64,000 nucleotides of DNA from Thereva unica (Eukaryota; Arthropoda; Insecta; Diptera; Therevidae), in NCBI GenBank assembly GCA_949987705.1, contig OX465281.1:157804393-157868392 (forward strand). Direction: 5' to 3'. The position numbers and the translations under genes were made by a program. Under the pieces are notes generated by a model. The model searched no databases. It was given only the letters and a program-made list of their open reading frames with translations, and was not told the DNA's origin. Shown piece by piece: positions 56,164 through 64,000 of the stretch; the first letter of the stretch is position 1, and the number at the start of each line of letters is the position of its first letter.

Positions 56164-56730
56164 TGCAGGCAGAATTCCGGCCTTCCATTAATGGTATGCA
56201 CAGGAATCCACTGCGATTGTTTGAATTCTAATATTTTCTAAACACAAACAAGCATGCAGAATTTGCCACCTTCCGCCAGTAAGCGGTGTGCAGAAACTCA
56301 CTGCTAATTTCTACGACTGATACGCGAACACAAACTTAATAGCAGATAAATTCTGGCCTTCCATAAAATGGTATGCGCATGAATTTACTGCTTTTTATCT
56401 ATTCTACGTGAGACAAAAACAAAGTGAATAAAGTGCAGGCAGAACCTTAGCCTTCCACAAAGTGGTGTGCCTATGCGTTCACTGCTCTTTATAAATCAAA
56501 TTTACAACAAAAACATGCAGGTAAAATTTTCCGCCTTCCACGTTGTGGTGTGCGCGAAAATTTGCTGCCCGCTACCAAATTAAACACAATACAACAACAA
56601 GAGCATGTGAAATTTTCCGCCTTCCACTTAGTGGTGTGCGAGAAAATTTCCTGCTTGCTATCAAAAATTTTCAGAAATTAATATTGCATGTAAAACTCTC
56701 ACCTTCCTATTGGTTTGGAGAGTTCCCTGC
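56164..56730 (-). repeat. Array of about seven self-complementary hairpins in BEL-2 LTR
   Basis: Seven units spaced ~82-90 bp (starting near 56164, 56254, 56342, 56433, 56516, 56603, 56686). Most share an outer GCAG/CTGC pairing and a core CCTTCCAY-loop-RTGGTRTGC. The middle arms differ by unit but pair within the unit: ATTCC/GGAAT, TAAATTC/GAATTTA, GAAC/GTTC, AAATTTTC/GAAAATTT, GAAATTTTC/GAAAATTTC, AACTCTC/GAGAGTT. The inner stem also changes in step (CCAT/ATGG, CCGC/GCGG, CCAC/GTGG). Transcribed on the minus strand directly after the TATA box, so it would sit at the RNA 5' end. Confidence 0.75.
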
Positions 56731-56773
56731 GTAGCTGAAAATTGAGAGAGGCCGACTAAGGATGCGTCCGCGT

Positions 56774-56780
56774 TTTTATA
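56774..56780 (-). promoter_or_regulatory. TATA box of BEL-2 LTR
   Basis: TATAAAA on the minus strand in GACTATAAAAACGCGG, the same GACTATAAAA context as BEL-1. A start ~30 bases on would fall near 56745, just before the hairpin array. Confidence 0.6.
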
Positions 56781-57192
56781 GTCCAAAGATAACGGTGTCC
56801 TTAAGGAAATTTTATTTCCTTGTTGCGAACTGCCTTATCGGCAGCGTAAAATTATTAACTTTCACCGAATTTAGAGGCCAATTGTAATAGTAATTATTTG
56901 TACTGTATTTAAAATAATTATTCTAATTTTTCTTTATATTTTTTCGACTGTTTTTCTCTTTTTTGTCGATTTTTATTGCAGGGATATTTTTATTCCCTAA
57001 AATGGCCATAAATAATTTCCTTTCTCCATTTTGTACACAACTATTCTTGTCTCGCTTTAATTTCATAAGTTTATTTTCTCTTTCTTTCTCCTTAACCTTA
57101 TGGAGAAATATTATTATTAAAATATCTTTTTACGCGTATCCTTTTCGATGTTTTTAATGTCACCATTAGAATCCGCGCGAAATTCTACATAA

Positions 57193-57219
57193 GTTTCATA
57201 TGTCATTTTCATATGAAAC
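57193..57219. repeat. Perfect 10-bp-arm hairpin
   Basis: GTTTCATATG, a 7-base loop, CATATGAAAC, within the BEL-2 LTR upstream of its TATA box; could be a protein-binding palindrome. Confidence 0.6.
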
Positions 57220-58212
57220 ATAAAGTTTGACGTTTCTTTGCCGGGCGAAGTTCTGTGTACATCGCGAGTGCTGTTTTAGTGTTTTTTTTTACCTGTTTTT
57301 CACTAATTTTCAGGTAAGTAATGTGATGTGGTGTGTTTATTATTCACCTGTGAACAGTTGTGTGTGTTGTAGGTTTCGGAAATCGTGTTTTCTTGTGAGA
57401 AAATAGGTGGGTAAAAATGATAGGTTATATCCGTCATTTTCCACCTTAAATTGCTATTTTCACCTGTAATGTGTGACATATACACATATTGTACAGGTGA
57501 AATGATATGTAGCACATATTGCGCAAGTGGTTTAACTTGGATGTGCTTTTTATGTGTTAATTGTTTGAATTCGGTTTGTTTACGTTCTGCGTGTGGTTGT
57601 TGTTGTTGTTTTTTGACCTTCAATTAATTTCAAATTTATTAATTCTGCTTGTCTTGTTTCAGCTAAATATCGCAGGTAAGTATAATCTTATAGTTTGTTT
57701 TTAATATTTTATTAATAATTTCATTCATTTTTAGGGTTTTAGGTAAAAAGACAAGTTTCAACTTGCCGGTGCTCCGAAATGAAGTAGCCTCCAGTATGCT
57801 ATAGGGGCTTGGTAAGTATCGTTGATTAATTACTCTATAAGCATTTATTTCAGGTTCATTTGTAATTTCAGCTTTTTTATCATTTTATATTTCAGGGTTA
57901 TTATTTATTTTTTCCTTATGTTTCAGAGAATAATTTTTAATTCGTAGTTGGTTATTTTCTTTTTTTCAGATTTTTTTTTATTTATGAAAATTCATTGTAT
58001 TGTTTACATATATATTTCTCTATTTCAGCATGCCTTATAAGTTAGATTTAGTTTTTAAGTTTATTTCAAATTCGTTTTTTAAGTTTATTTTTAATTTATA
58101 TTTTTAAGTCTTAGAATTAGGATAATTAGATTAAGTTTATAACTTCTTAGGACAAATTATATTTATATTTTATATGTGTTGTGTTTTTTTTTTGTTTGAA
58201 TCCTGTCCCCTT

Positions 58213-58791
58213 TCAGGTTGTTGTGTTCGGGGCCGAACATTCTCCCCCGCGTTGAACTCTCAAGTTCAACCTTTCTTTCAGCTTTTTCAAGCCTCTTTTG
58301 TGGTGGTGATGAAACACTATACGTCCATCTGCCTTGACCTGGAGCCGTGCCTGATAGGTGTTGGGTAAACTGACGGTGATTTCCTTTTTCCTTGTCTCTC
58401 GGACTCGATTGAACTTAATCCGTTGGATTATACTCCGAGGTAGGTATAAATCTTCGCCTTCACGGGTGACAAAGCGCTGGAAACAGTTGTTCGCACGTTG
58501 GGCTAGCTCGGTCAGGTTAGTTGTTGGTGTGAGCCTCTCCAAATTGTAGTAGAACCTCCCATTGATGATGGCTGGTTTCTCTAAGATAGGGGGTTGTGTT
58601 TGTTTTTTCGGAGGCTCCTCGGTACTAGGACCTGGACAAGATGTTGGTGTTTCCGAGGCAGATGCTGGTGGTGATGGGGTTGACAAATCGATAGTGAAGT
58701 CACAGTCGAGGTCCAAATAAGGGCTGCCGGCAGACAGGAAGCTATCTTCCACTGCCGCTAAATCTTCTTCAGTATAGTCGTATTCACTCAT
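58213..58791 (-). CDS. BEL-2 accessory ORF between pol and 3' LTR, unknown function
   Basis: 192 codons, MSEYDYTEEDLAAVEDSFLS... An acidic N terminus is followed by a Pro/Ser/Thr-rich stretch (about residues 30-75), then a conserved C-terminal domain (about 77-172) shared with the BEL-1 ORF at 44902-45402: INGR, FQRFVTREG-x-D-LYLP, RKKE, LP.TYQ and GRIVFHHHHKRG. It lies ~108 bp after the pol stop and its 3' end crosses the purine tract into the LTR. No signal peptide, membrane segment or zinc motif. Uninterrupted, in an element whose pol is also intact. Not a recognised env, and no function assigned. Confidence 0.75.
   Translation of the reverse strand: MSEYDYTEEDLAAVEDSFLSAGSPYLDLDCDFTIDLSTPSPPASASETPTSCPGPSTEEPPKKQTQPPILEKPAIINGRFYYNLERLTPTTNLTELAQRANNCFQRFVTREGEDLYLPRSIIQRIKFNRVRETRKKEITVSLPNTYQARLQVKADGRIVFHHHHKRGLKKLKERLNLRVQRGGECSAPNTTT
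58240..58252 (-). promoter_or_regulatory. BEL-2 polypurine tract
   Basis: The minus strand reads CGCGGGGGAGAA next to the LTR end, matching BEL-1 at 44876-44888. It lies inside the last codons of the accessory ORF. Confidence 0.65.
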
Positions 58792-58898
58792 CTGAAAGAA
58801 GGCTTATGGATTACGGATTTCATGATAGGATAAGGACAAAACTGGATGCAAGAAACGGACATTTAACAAGACGATCACGAACGTTGCCAACTAGGGAG

Positions 58899-61800
58899 TT
58901 AGTTATCCCTTGTGCTTGTATGTTGCTCTGTTGGCAAGCGGCAAATCTTCGTTATCGGTCTTTGAAAGCTGCTGCGGCCGGTTCTGACTTGTACCACCCG
59001 TGTCAAGCCGTCAGGTCCTGGAAATGTTTTTTCCACGATGGCGAGTGGCCAATTTGTTGGTGCTGTGGTTTCTTGTTTTATAAGCACAATGTCGCCTATT
59101 TGGAGATTCGGTTGCTCTCTTTGCCATTTTGGCCGTTGTTGCAACTGATTGAGGTAATCTTTGGACCATGTATTCCAGAATTTTTTAACTATATCTTGTA
59201 TCAATTTCCATCGCCGTGATAATGACATGTTATTTTCTATATTTGGCTCTGGTACTGCATTGAGTGCTCGCCCAATCAAAAAATGCCCCGGGGTAAGAAC
59301 AAAGGATTCGTCTGGATCATTTCTTACACTACATAAGGGTCGTGAGTTTAAGCAAGCTTCAACTTGATTGAGGACGGTTGCGTATTCCTCAAAGGTATAA
59401 ATTGAGTTTCCTAGCGTTCTACGCAAGTGATGTTTTATTGATTTCACCCCCGCTTCCCAGATTCCTCCAAAGTGGGGAGCCGCTGGTGGGTTGAAGTGCC
59501 AAGTGATCTGTTTCATTGCCAAATATTGTACAGCGTTTGGATTAGCGTCTTTTATGGCTTGTCGTACTTCTTTATCCAATATGGTTTTCGCTCCTATAAA
59601 ATTGGAGCCACAGTCGGAGTATATGTCTGATGGTAATCCTCTTCTGCCAATAAAGCGTTTTAATGCTGCAATGAAGGCCATCGTAGAGAGATCTGACACC
59701 AACTCGATGTGAATGGCTCTGGTCGCTAGGCAGATGATAACACAGATGTAAGCTTTTTGTAGTTTAGCATTGCGTAACGGCGAAGTCTTGATTATTATTG
59801 GGCCAGCGTAGTCTATTCCTATTTTAGTGAATGGGTTGGTGATATTGACTCTGGGTGCTGGTAAGTCCCCCATCAACTGTGTCATAGTCTGACCTCGATG
59901 TCTGGCACAAGTGACACATTTATGTATTCTACTCGTAACGCATCGTCTAGCATCCAGAATCCAATATTTTTGGCGACTGGTAGCTAGAACGAGTGACGTT
60001 CCTCCATGAAGAGTTGCTAAGTGTAGTTGATCGATGATCATATGTGTCACTTGGTGCTCCTGCGGAAGGATGATTGGGTGCTTGGCGTCATGTGTTAATG
60101 CTGCGTTTGATAATCTGCCTCCTAATCGTATTAGACCATCCTTATCCATAAATGGAGTCAGCTTAAGCAGACGACTGGTGCGCGCTAGTGGTTGTTTATG
60201 GAGGAGCTTCGCGTAATCATCGGCAAATTCGATTTTTTGTACAAGCCGCAAGATAGTGGTCTGTGCTTCCTGGTATTCAGTTGTGGATATGTAACTAACC
60301 CGTTTTGCATGTATATTTTTGCAGTTATGTCTAAATCGTAAGAGGAGGGCAATAATATGTGTGAGCCGTGTGATGGTTGAATATCGTAGCAGAATATTGT
60401 CTTCCAATTGAGCTAGGAAATTAACTGTGGCTGAACGTTTCACTTCGCATTCCGTATTGCTTGGTATGTTCTGAGTTTTTGGCCATTGATCGGAATTGCA
60501 AATCAACCAACTTGGTCCGTTCCACCACAGCTGGTGGTTGACCAAATTAGAAACTGTGATGCCTCTTGAAGCTATATCCGCTGGATTGTCTTTAGTGGGT
60601 ACGTGCCGCCATTGATCATATCGTATCGTTTCCTGTATTTCGACGACGCGGTTAGCAACATAAGTCTTCCATTTAGCCGGATGTTCTTTCACCCATTGCA
60701 GAGTTATCATAGAATCGGTCCAGGCATATATGGGCATGTGTAGTAGTTGCATATCGTCTAGGGTGGTCTGCAGTAATCTAGCCAAGAGTACAGCTGCATT
60801 TAGCTCCAATCGAGGAATCGTTGTGGGCTTTGTGGGCGCCACTCTGGTCTTGGAAGTGAGTAAGTGTGATGTAATTTCTCCATTATCCGTCTCCACTCTT
60901 AAATACAAGACGGCTGCATATGCTCTGGATGACGCATCGCAGAACCCATGTAGCTGCATATTTGCCGTTTTGGAGTATCCGACCCATCTTGGAATACGCA
61001 GAGTTTTTAAATGCTGTAGATCCGTTTTAAATGTACTCCATTGATTCTCTATTGAGCTTGATACTGGTTGATCCCAAGCATGACCAGTTATCCATAATGA
61101 CTGCATTATTATTTTTGCAGTAATCAGAATAGGTGCGAGCCATCCCAATGGATCGTATAATGAAGCGACTTGTGACAAGATATTTCTCTTGGTTGCAACG
61201 GCGTACTCCGGCAGTGGATTAACAACAAAGGAAAAATAATCTGGTCCTGGATGCCAACGAACGCCAAGAGTCTTAACGACATCATCTGAAACCAGGGTTA
61301 GGGTGGACTTTAATTCCCGATCTTCTTGTGGAATGTCTTCTAGTAATGCAGGGTAATTACTTGTCCATTTTCGTAGCTTAAAGCCCCCTGCTTTGGTGAT
61401 GCTACGTAATTCTTGTTGCAGTAATTTGGCTTCCTCAACGTTGTCCGCACCGCTTAGTAAATCGTCAACATAAAAATTGTTGTATATGGCTGTGTATGCT
61501 AAGGGCCATGTTTCCCTTTCATCTTCCGCAAGTTGCTGTAACGTGCGTATAGCTAAATATGGTGCGCATGCTGTTCCAAAGGTTACTGTTTTTAATTTGT
61601 AATCCTGTGGTAGTCGAGTCTGGGGATGCTGCCAAATGATTCGCTGGAAGTTCTGGTGGTCTGGATGAATACTGATCATGCGGTACATTTTCTCTATATC
61701 CGCGTTCATGGCCACCTTATATTTTCTCCAATTTAATAGGGTCGCGAATAGTTTGGGCTGCAACGTTGGTCCTACCAAAAGGTGATCATTGAGGGATTTT

Positions 61801-64000
61801 CCACTCGTTGTTTTGGCGGAGGCGTCAAAAACCACTCTTAATTTTGTTGTGGAACTGTCTTTGAAGACAGCGTGATGAGGTATGTAGTAATGTTCCTCGT
61901 CATTGGTCGGGGTATCTACTGCTTCCATATGTCCAAGGTCTATGTACTCATCCAGACACTTGGTATATTCATCCTTCAGTTGAGGCTTCTTAGTGAATTG
62001 TCTCTGCAATGCCAGAAACCGGTTCATCGCTTGTGGCCTTGACTGTCCCAAGATAGGAGCCTTGTTTTCCACAAAGGGCAGCGCCACTTGATAGCTTCCA
62101 TTTGCCTTCCGGATGTGTGTTTTGTGAAAGATTTGTTGACATGTTTCGTCCTCTGGCGTGAGAATTTTCCTTGACGGAGTTTCCTCAATTTCCCAAAAAC
62201 GTTTCAGCAGGTTATCTATCTTGAGATCTGTTGTGCTGGTCGTAAATGCTGCGACTTGATCGCCGACCGTAGCTGTGATTGGTCCCATTAGTATCCATCC
62301 AAACATTGTTTTGATGGCAGTTGGAGATGTATCATCTCCGCGACGAATGCCGTTTTCTAAAATCTTCACATAGGCCCTTACTCCCAGCAGGGCGTCGATG
62401 CTTCCAGTTTTCCAGAATGCTGGATCTGCTAACTGCAAGTTCTTGAGATGCTGCCAGTTTCCTTTTCGGGTTGTCGTGGTTGGTAAAGGATTAGTGATCC
62501 TGTCTATGATTAGAAACTCCTCTTTTACGGCCCGCTCAGTCTGGTAACATGATCTTAACGACAGGCTCACCTTTTGGTTTGATGTGCCTGCAGGGGCTAA
62601 ATTCAAGCCCGTAATTTCTACCTCTGTTTTGGTTGGGGTAGCTCGTAGTTGTCTGCATGCATCGTCAGTGATAAAGGATGCCTCAGATCCTGGATCGATG
62701 AGACAACGTAGTAGCTTTCCTGTGCCTTGTTTGCTATGTACCATCACACGTGCAGTTGCCAGTAACGCACGGCGATTTTTCGTGGCTAAGAAAGTTTGTA
62801 TTGGATGTTCAGCTTCATTAGCTGAGTGTATCTTCGGGGCTGTAGGAGATTTGTTTGGTATGTTACCTCCTTCATGAAGATTCCCTTTGGATGCTGTTGA
62901 CCCAGTGCTCTCTCTCCTTGACTTAGGATGTAATGTTGTATGGTGTTTTTGGTTGCACTTGCGACATCTATATTTACTCGGACAATTGTTGATTGTGTGC
63001 TGACGTGAAAAGCAGTTTAAACAACAGCCCGCGGTTTGTATAATTTTACGCCTAGCGTCCGCATTCATTGATTTGAATTTCCTGCAGAAGGCAATAAAGT
63101 GTTTGCTGTTACAAGCTGGACAACCATTTTGGTTTATTGTGTGATGTGTATGAAAAGTTTCCCTTTTGATGTGTGGGTTGGGTTTAGATGCAGGCTTAGA
63201 TACTACGACATCTGCAATGGATTCTAAAACACGCAACCTGGTGGTCAAGAACGCCTTGAATTGGGCACAAGTGGGTAACGCTTGGGTTGATCCTTGTTCT
63301 TCTTCCCAAAGCCTCAATGTTGTGAATGGCAATCGTTGAACTAGTAAGTAAATCAGAATTGCATCCCACGAGCTCGTGTCCACACCAAGAGCCTTCAATT
63401 GCTGCAGGCATTCGGTTGTTGTATCGATTAATGACTTCAGACCTTTGGATGTTTCCGTCGATAGCTTAGCAATACTCAAAAATGTCTTTAGCTGATGATT
63501 AACTAAGATTCGTTTGTTCTCGTAACGTTCCTTGAGCTTTGTCCAGGCTGGATAGTAATCATCGTTGGTGGTTGGTACATGCCTTAATAAAGATTCTGCC
63601 TCCCCAACTAGACATTCCTTTAAGTAGTGCAGTTTTTGCACAGCTGTTAGCTTGGGGTTACTATGTACCAGCGACACGAACACGTCATGAAAGGAGCGCC
63701 ACATATCGTAGTTGCCATTGTATTTTGGCAGGCTAATTCTAGGGAGCTGAATGTCGTGCTGCGTCCCAATTTGTTGCAGCTCTGGTGTTCTAATAGCTGG
63801 AGTGGTGCCTGGCTCTGAAGAAGTGTTTGGTGCATTTCTTTGTAATCCATCCAACAATTCACCCATATGTTCGGCGTATTTGATTTCCATTTCACTATAT
63901 CGATCGAGACGCAAATACTCCACCGGGACTTCTACAGGATTATCGAGTGCTGCTTCATTTATGGCTAAGTCATTATTACAGAATTCTTCCCATAATGCCT
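58899..64000 (-). CDS. BEL-2 Gag-Pol polyprotein, intact in window, N terminus beyond edge
   Basis: One frame, open from the right edge (ALWEEFCNNDLAINEAAL) to the stop at 58899, about 1700 codons. Gag: LPKYNGNYDMWRSFHDVFVS, VNHQLKTFLS. Zinc knuckles: CPACNSKHFIAFC, CLNCFSRQHTINNC, CRKCNQKHHTTLH (~63110-62920). Protease: LIDPGSEASFI (~62690). Reverse transcriptase: FYVDDLLSG (~61470). RNase H: HGFCDASSRAYAAVLYL and YAWTDSMITLQWV. Integrase: H-H-C-C region (HATLHGG.. CVTCARH), GIDYAGP, SDCGSNFIGA (~59610) and FGGIWEAGVKS. DUF5641: FWNTWSKDYLNQLQQRPKW. GTG at 63923 is not the real start. No stop or frameshift, so this element may be functional. Confidence 0.9.
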   Translation of the reverse strand, partial: ALWEEFCNNDLAINEAALDNPVEVPVEYLRLDRYSEMEIKYAEHMGELLDGLQRNAPNTSSEPGTTPAIRTPELQQIGTQHDIQLPRISLPKYNGNYDMWRSFHDVFVSLVHSNPKLTAVQKLHYLKECLVGEAESLLRHVPTTNDDYYPAWTKLKERYENKRILVNHQLKTFLSIAKLSTETSKGLKSLIDTTTECLQQLKALGVDTSSWDAILIYLLVQRLPFTTLRLWEEEQGSTQALPTCAQFKAFLTTRLRVLESIADVVVSKPASKPNPHIKRETFHTHHTINQNGCPACNSKHFIAFCRKFKSMNADARRKIIQTAGCCLNCFSRQHTINNCPSKYRCRKCNQKHHTTLHPKSRRESTGSTASKGNLHEGGNIPNKSPTAPKIHSANEAEHPIQTFLATKNRRALLATARVMVHSKQGTGKLLRCLIDPGSEASFITDDACRQLRATPTKTEVEITGLNLAPAGTSNQKVSLSLRSCYQTERAVKEEFLIIDRITNPLPTTTTRKGNWQHLKNLQLADPAFWKTGSIDALLGVRAYVKILENGIRRGDDTSPTAIKTMFGWILMGPITATVGDQVAAFTTSTTDLKIDNLLKRFWEIEETPSRKILTPEDETCQQIFHKTHIRKANGSYQVALPFVENKAPILGQSRPQAMNRFLALQRQFTKKPQLKDEYTKCLDEYIDLGHMEAVDTPTNDEEHYYIPHHAVFKDSSTTKLRVVFDASAKTTSGKSLNDHLLVGPTLQPKLFATLLNWRKYKVAMNADIEKMYRMISIHPDHQNFQRIIWQHPQTRLPQDYKLKTVTFGTACAPYLAIRTLQQLAEDERETWPLAYTAIYNNFYVDDLLSGADNVEEAKLLQQELRSITKAGGFKLRKWTSNYPALLEDIPQEDRELKSTLTLVSDDVVKTLGVRWHPGPDYFSFVVNPLPEYAVATKRNILSQVASLYDPLGWLAPILITAKIIMQSLWITGHAWDQPVSSSIENQWSTFKTDLQHLKTLRIPRWVGYSKTANMQLHGFCDASSRAYAAVLYLRVETDNGEITSHLLTSKTRVAPTKPTTIPRLELNAAVLLARLLQTTLDDMQLLHMPIYAWTDSMITLQWVKEHPAKWKTYVANRVVEIQETIRYDQWRHVPTKDNPADIASRGITVSNLVNHQLWWNGPSWLICNSDQWPKTQNIPSNTECEVKRSATVNFLAQLEDNILLRYSTITRLTHIIALLLRFRHNCKNIHAKRVSYISTTEYQEAQTTILRLVQKIEFADDYAKLLHKQPLARTSRLLKLTPFMDKDGLIRLGGRLSNAALTHDAKHPIILPQEHQVTHMIIDQLHLATLHGGTSLVLATSRQKYWILDARRCVTSRIHKCVTCARHRGQTMTQLMGDLPAPRVNITNPFTKIGIDYAGPIIIKTSPLRNAKLQKAYICVIICLATRAIHIELVSDLSTMAFIAALKRFIGRRGLPSDIYSDCGSNFIGAKTILDKEVRQAIKDANPNAVQYLAMKQITWHFNPPAAPHFGGIWEAGVKSIKHHLRRTLGNSIYTFEEYATVLNQVEACLNSRPLCSVRNDPDESFVLTPGHFLIGRALNAVPEPNIENNMSLSRRWKLIQDIVKKFWNTWSKDYLNQLQQRPKWQREQPNLQIGDIVLIKQETTAPTNWPLAIVEKTFPGPDGLTRVVQVRTGRSSFQRPITKICRLPTEQHTSTRDN

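Larger units (their letters stand above)
55893..58239 (-). repeat. Probable 3' LTR of BEL-2
   Basis: Bounded by TG (55893) and CA (58239), 2347 bp, long for this superfamily; part may be a nested insertion. The minus strand starts TGTTCGGCCCCGAACAC. It holds a TATA box, a hairpin array and an AT-rich stretch with several splice-site-like CAG/GTAAGT junctions on the plus strand. Cannot be verified without the 5' LTR. Confidence 0.55.
55893..64000 (-). mobile_element. BEL/Pao LTR retrotransposon 2, 5' end beyond right edge
   Basis: Minus-strand Gag-Pol open to the window edge, an accessory ORF, a purine tract and a left (3') LTR ending at 58239. Its outer edge is placed at 55893 because the satellite unit is interrupted exactly there by TGTTTCAAACGG. 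The 5' LTR and target duplication are not visible. Confidence 0.8.

Noticed and set aside
63923..63923. GTG at 63923 as start of BEL-2 Gag-Pol
   Set aside because: The frame stays open with coding-like sequence to the window edge, so the true start lies beyond 64000.

Overview
The window is AT-rich eukaryotic DNA from an arthropod, most likely an insect. I infer this from the retrotransposon families (BEL/Pao, Jockey, RTE, Gypsy), insect-type Helitron ends, a PIF/Harbinger element with a MADF partner gene, and a Transib element. The species cannot be settled from the sequence. I found no host gene, tRNA, rRNA or CRISPR array. Essentially all recognisable coding sequence belongs to transposable elements, many nested in one another.

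Layout. 1-190: Helitron 5' end running off the left edge. 1536-5564: PIF/Harbinger element with 29-bp inverted ends, a two-exon MADF gene (+) and a convergent, broken two-exon transposase (-), whose intron holds a complete non-autonomous Helitron (3766-5057). 6017-7869: one end and a broken transposase of a Transib (RAG1-like) element, with a terminus shaped like a V(D)J recombination signal. 8087-8926: tandem Helitron 3' ends. 8927-11935: RTE-type LINE. 12119-12915: two short inverted-repeat elements. 13080-21493: degenerate Helentron (DUF6570 / Rep / helicase / AP endonuclease), split at 14245-17319 by an antisense LINE with a 7-bp target duplication. 22737-28246: almost full-length Jockey element with a 14-bp target duplication, inside an older repeat. 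28595-29989: long imperfect inverted repeat. 30867-31315: MITE.

32600-37762: second Helitron family with precise ends, carrying a nested LINE, a ~119-bp tandem array and a helicase fragment. 40606-42058: Gypsy-type gag broken by a BEL solo LTR. 43480-44184: foldback palindrome. 44185-51419: complete BEL/Pao element (minus strand) with near-identical LTRs and a 5-bp target duplication. 51425-54937: LINE of the same family as the one in the Helitron. 55190-55892: ~130-bp satellite. 55893-64000: second BEL/Pao element (minus strand) with an uninterrupted Gag-Pol frame running off the right edge.

The strongest candidates for something undescribed are (a) a conserved accessory ORF between pol and the 3' LTR of both BEL elements, (b) an array of about seven hairpins in the BEL-2 LTR whose arms differ between copies yet stay self-complementary, just downstream of a TATA box, and (c) the Transib element with an intact D-D-E triad and a CACAGTG/23-bp/A-rich terminus.
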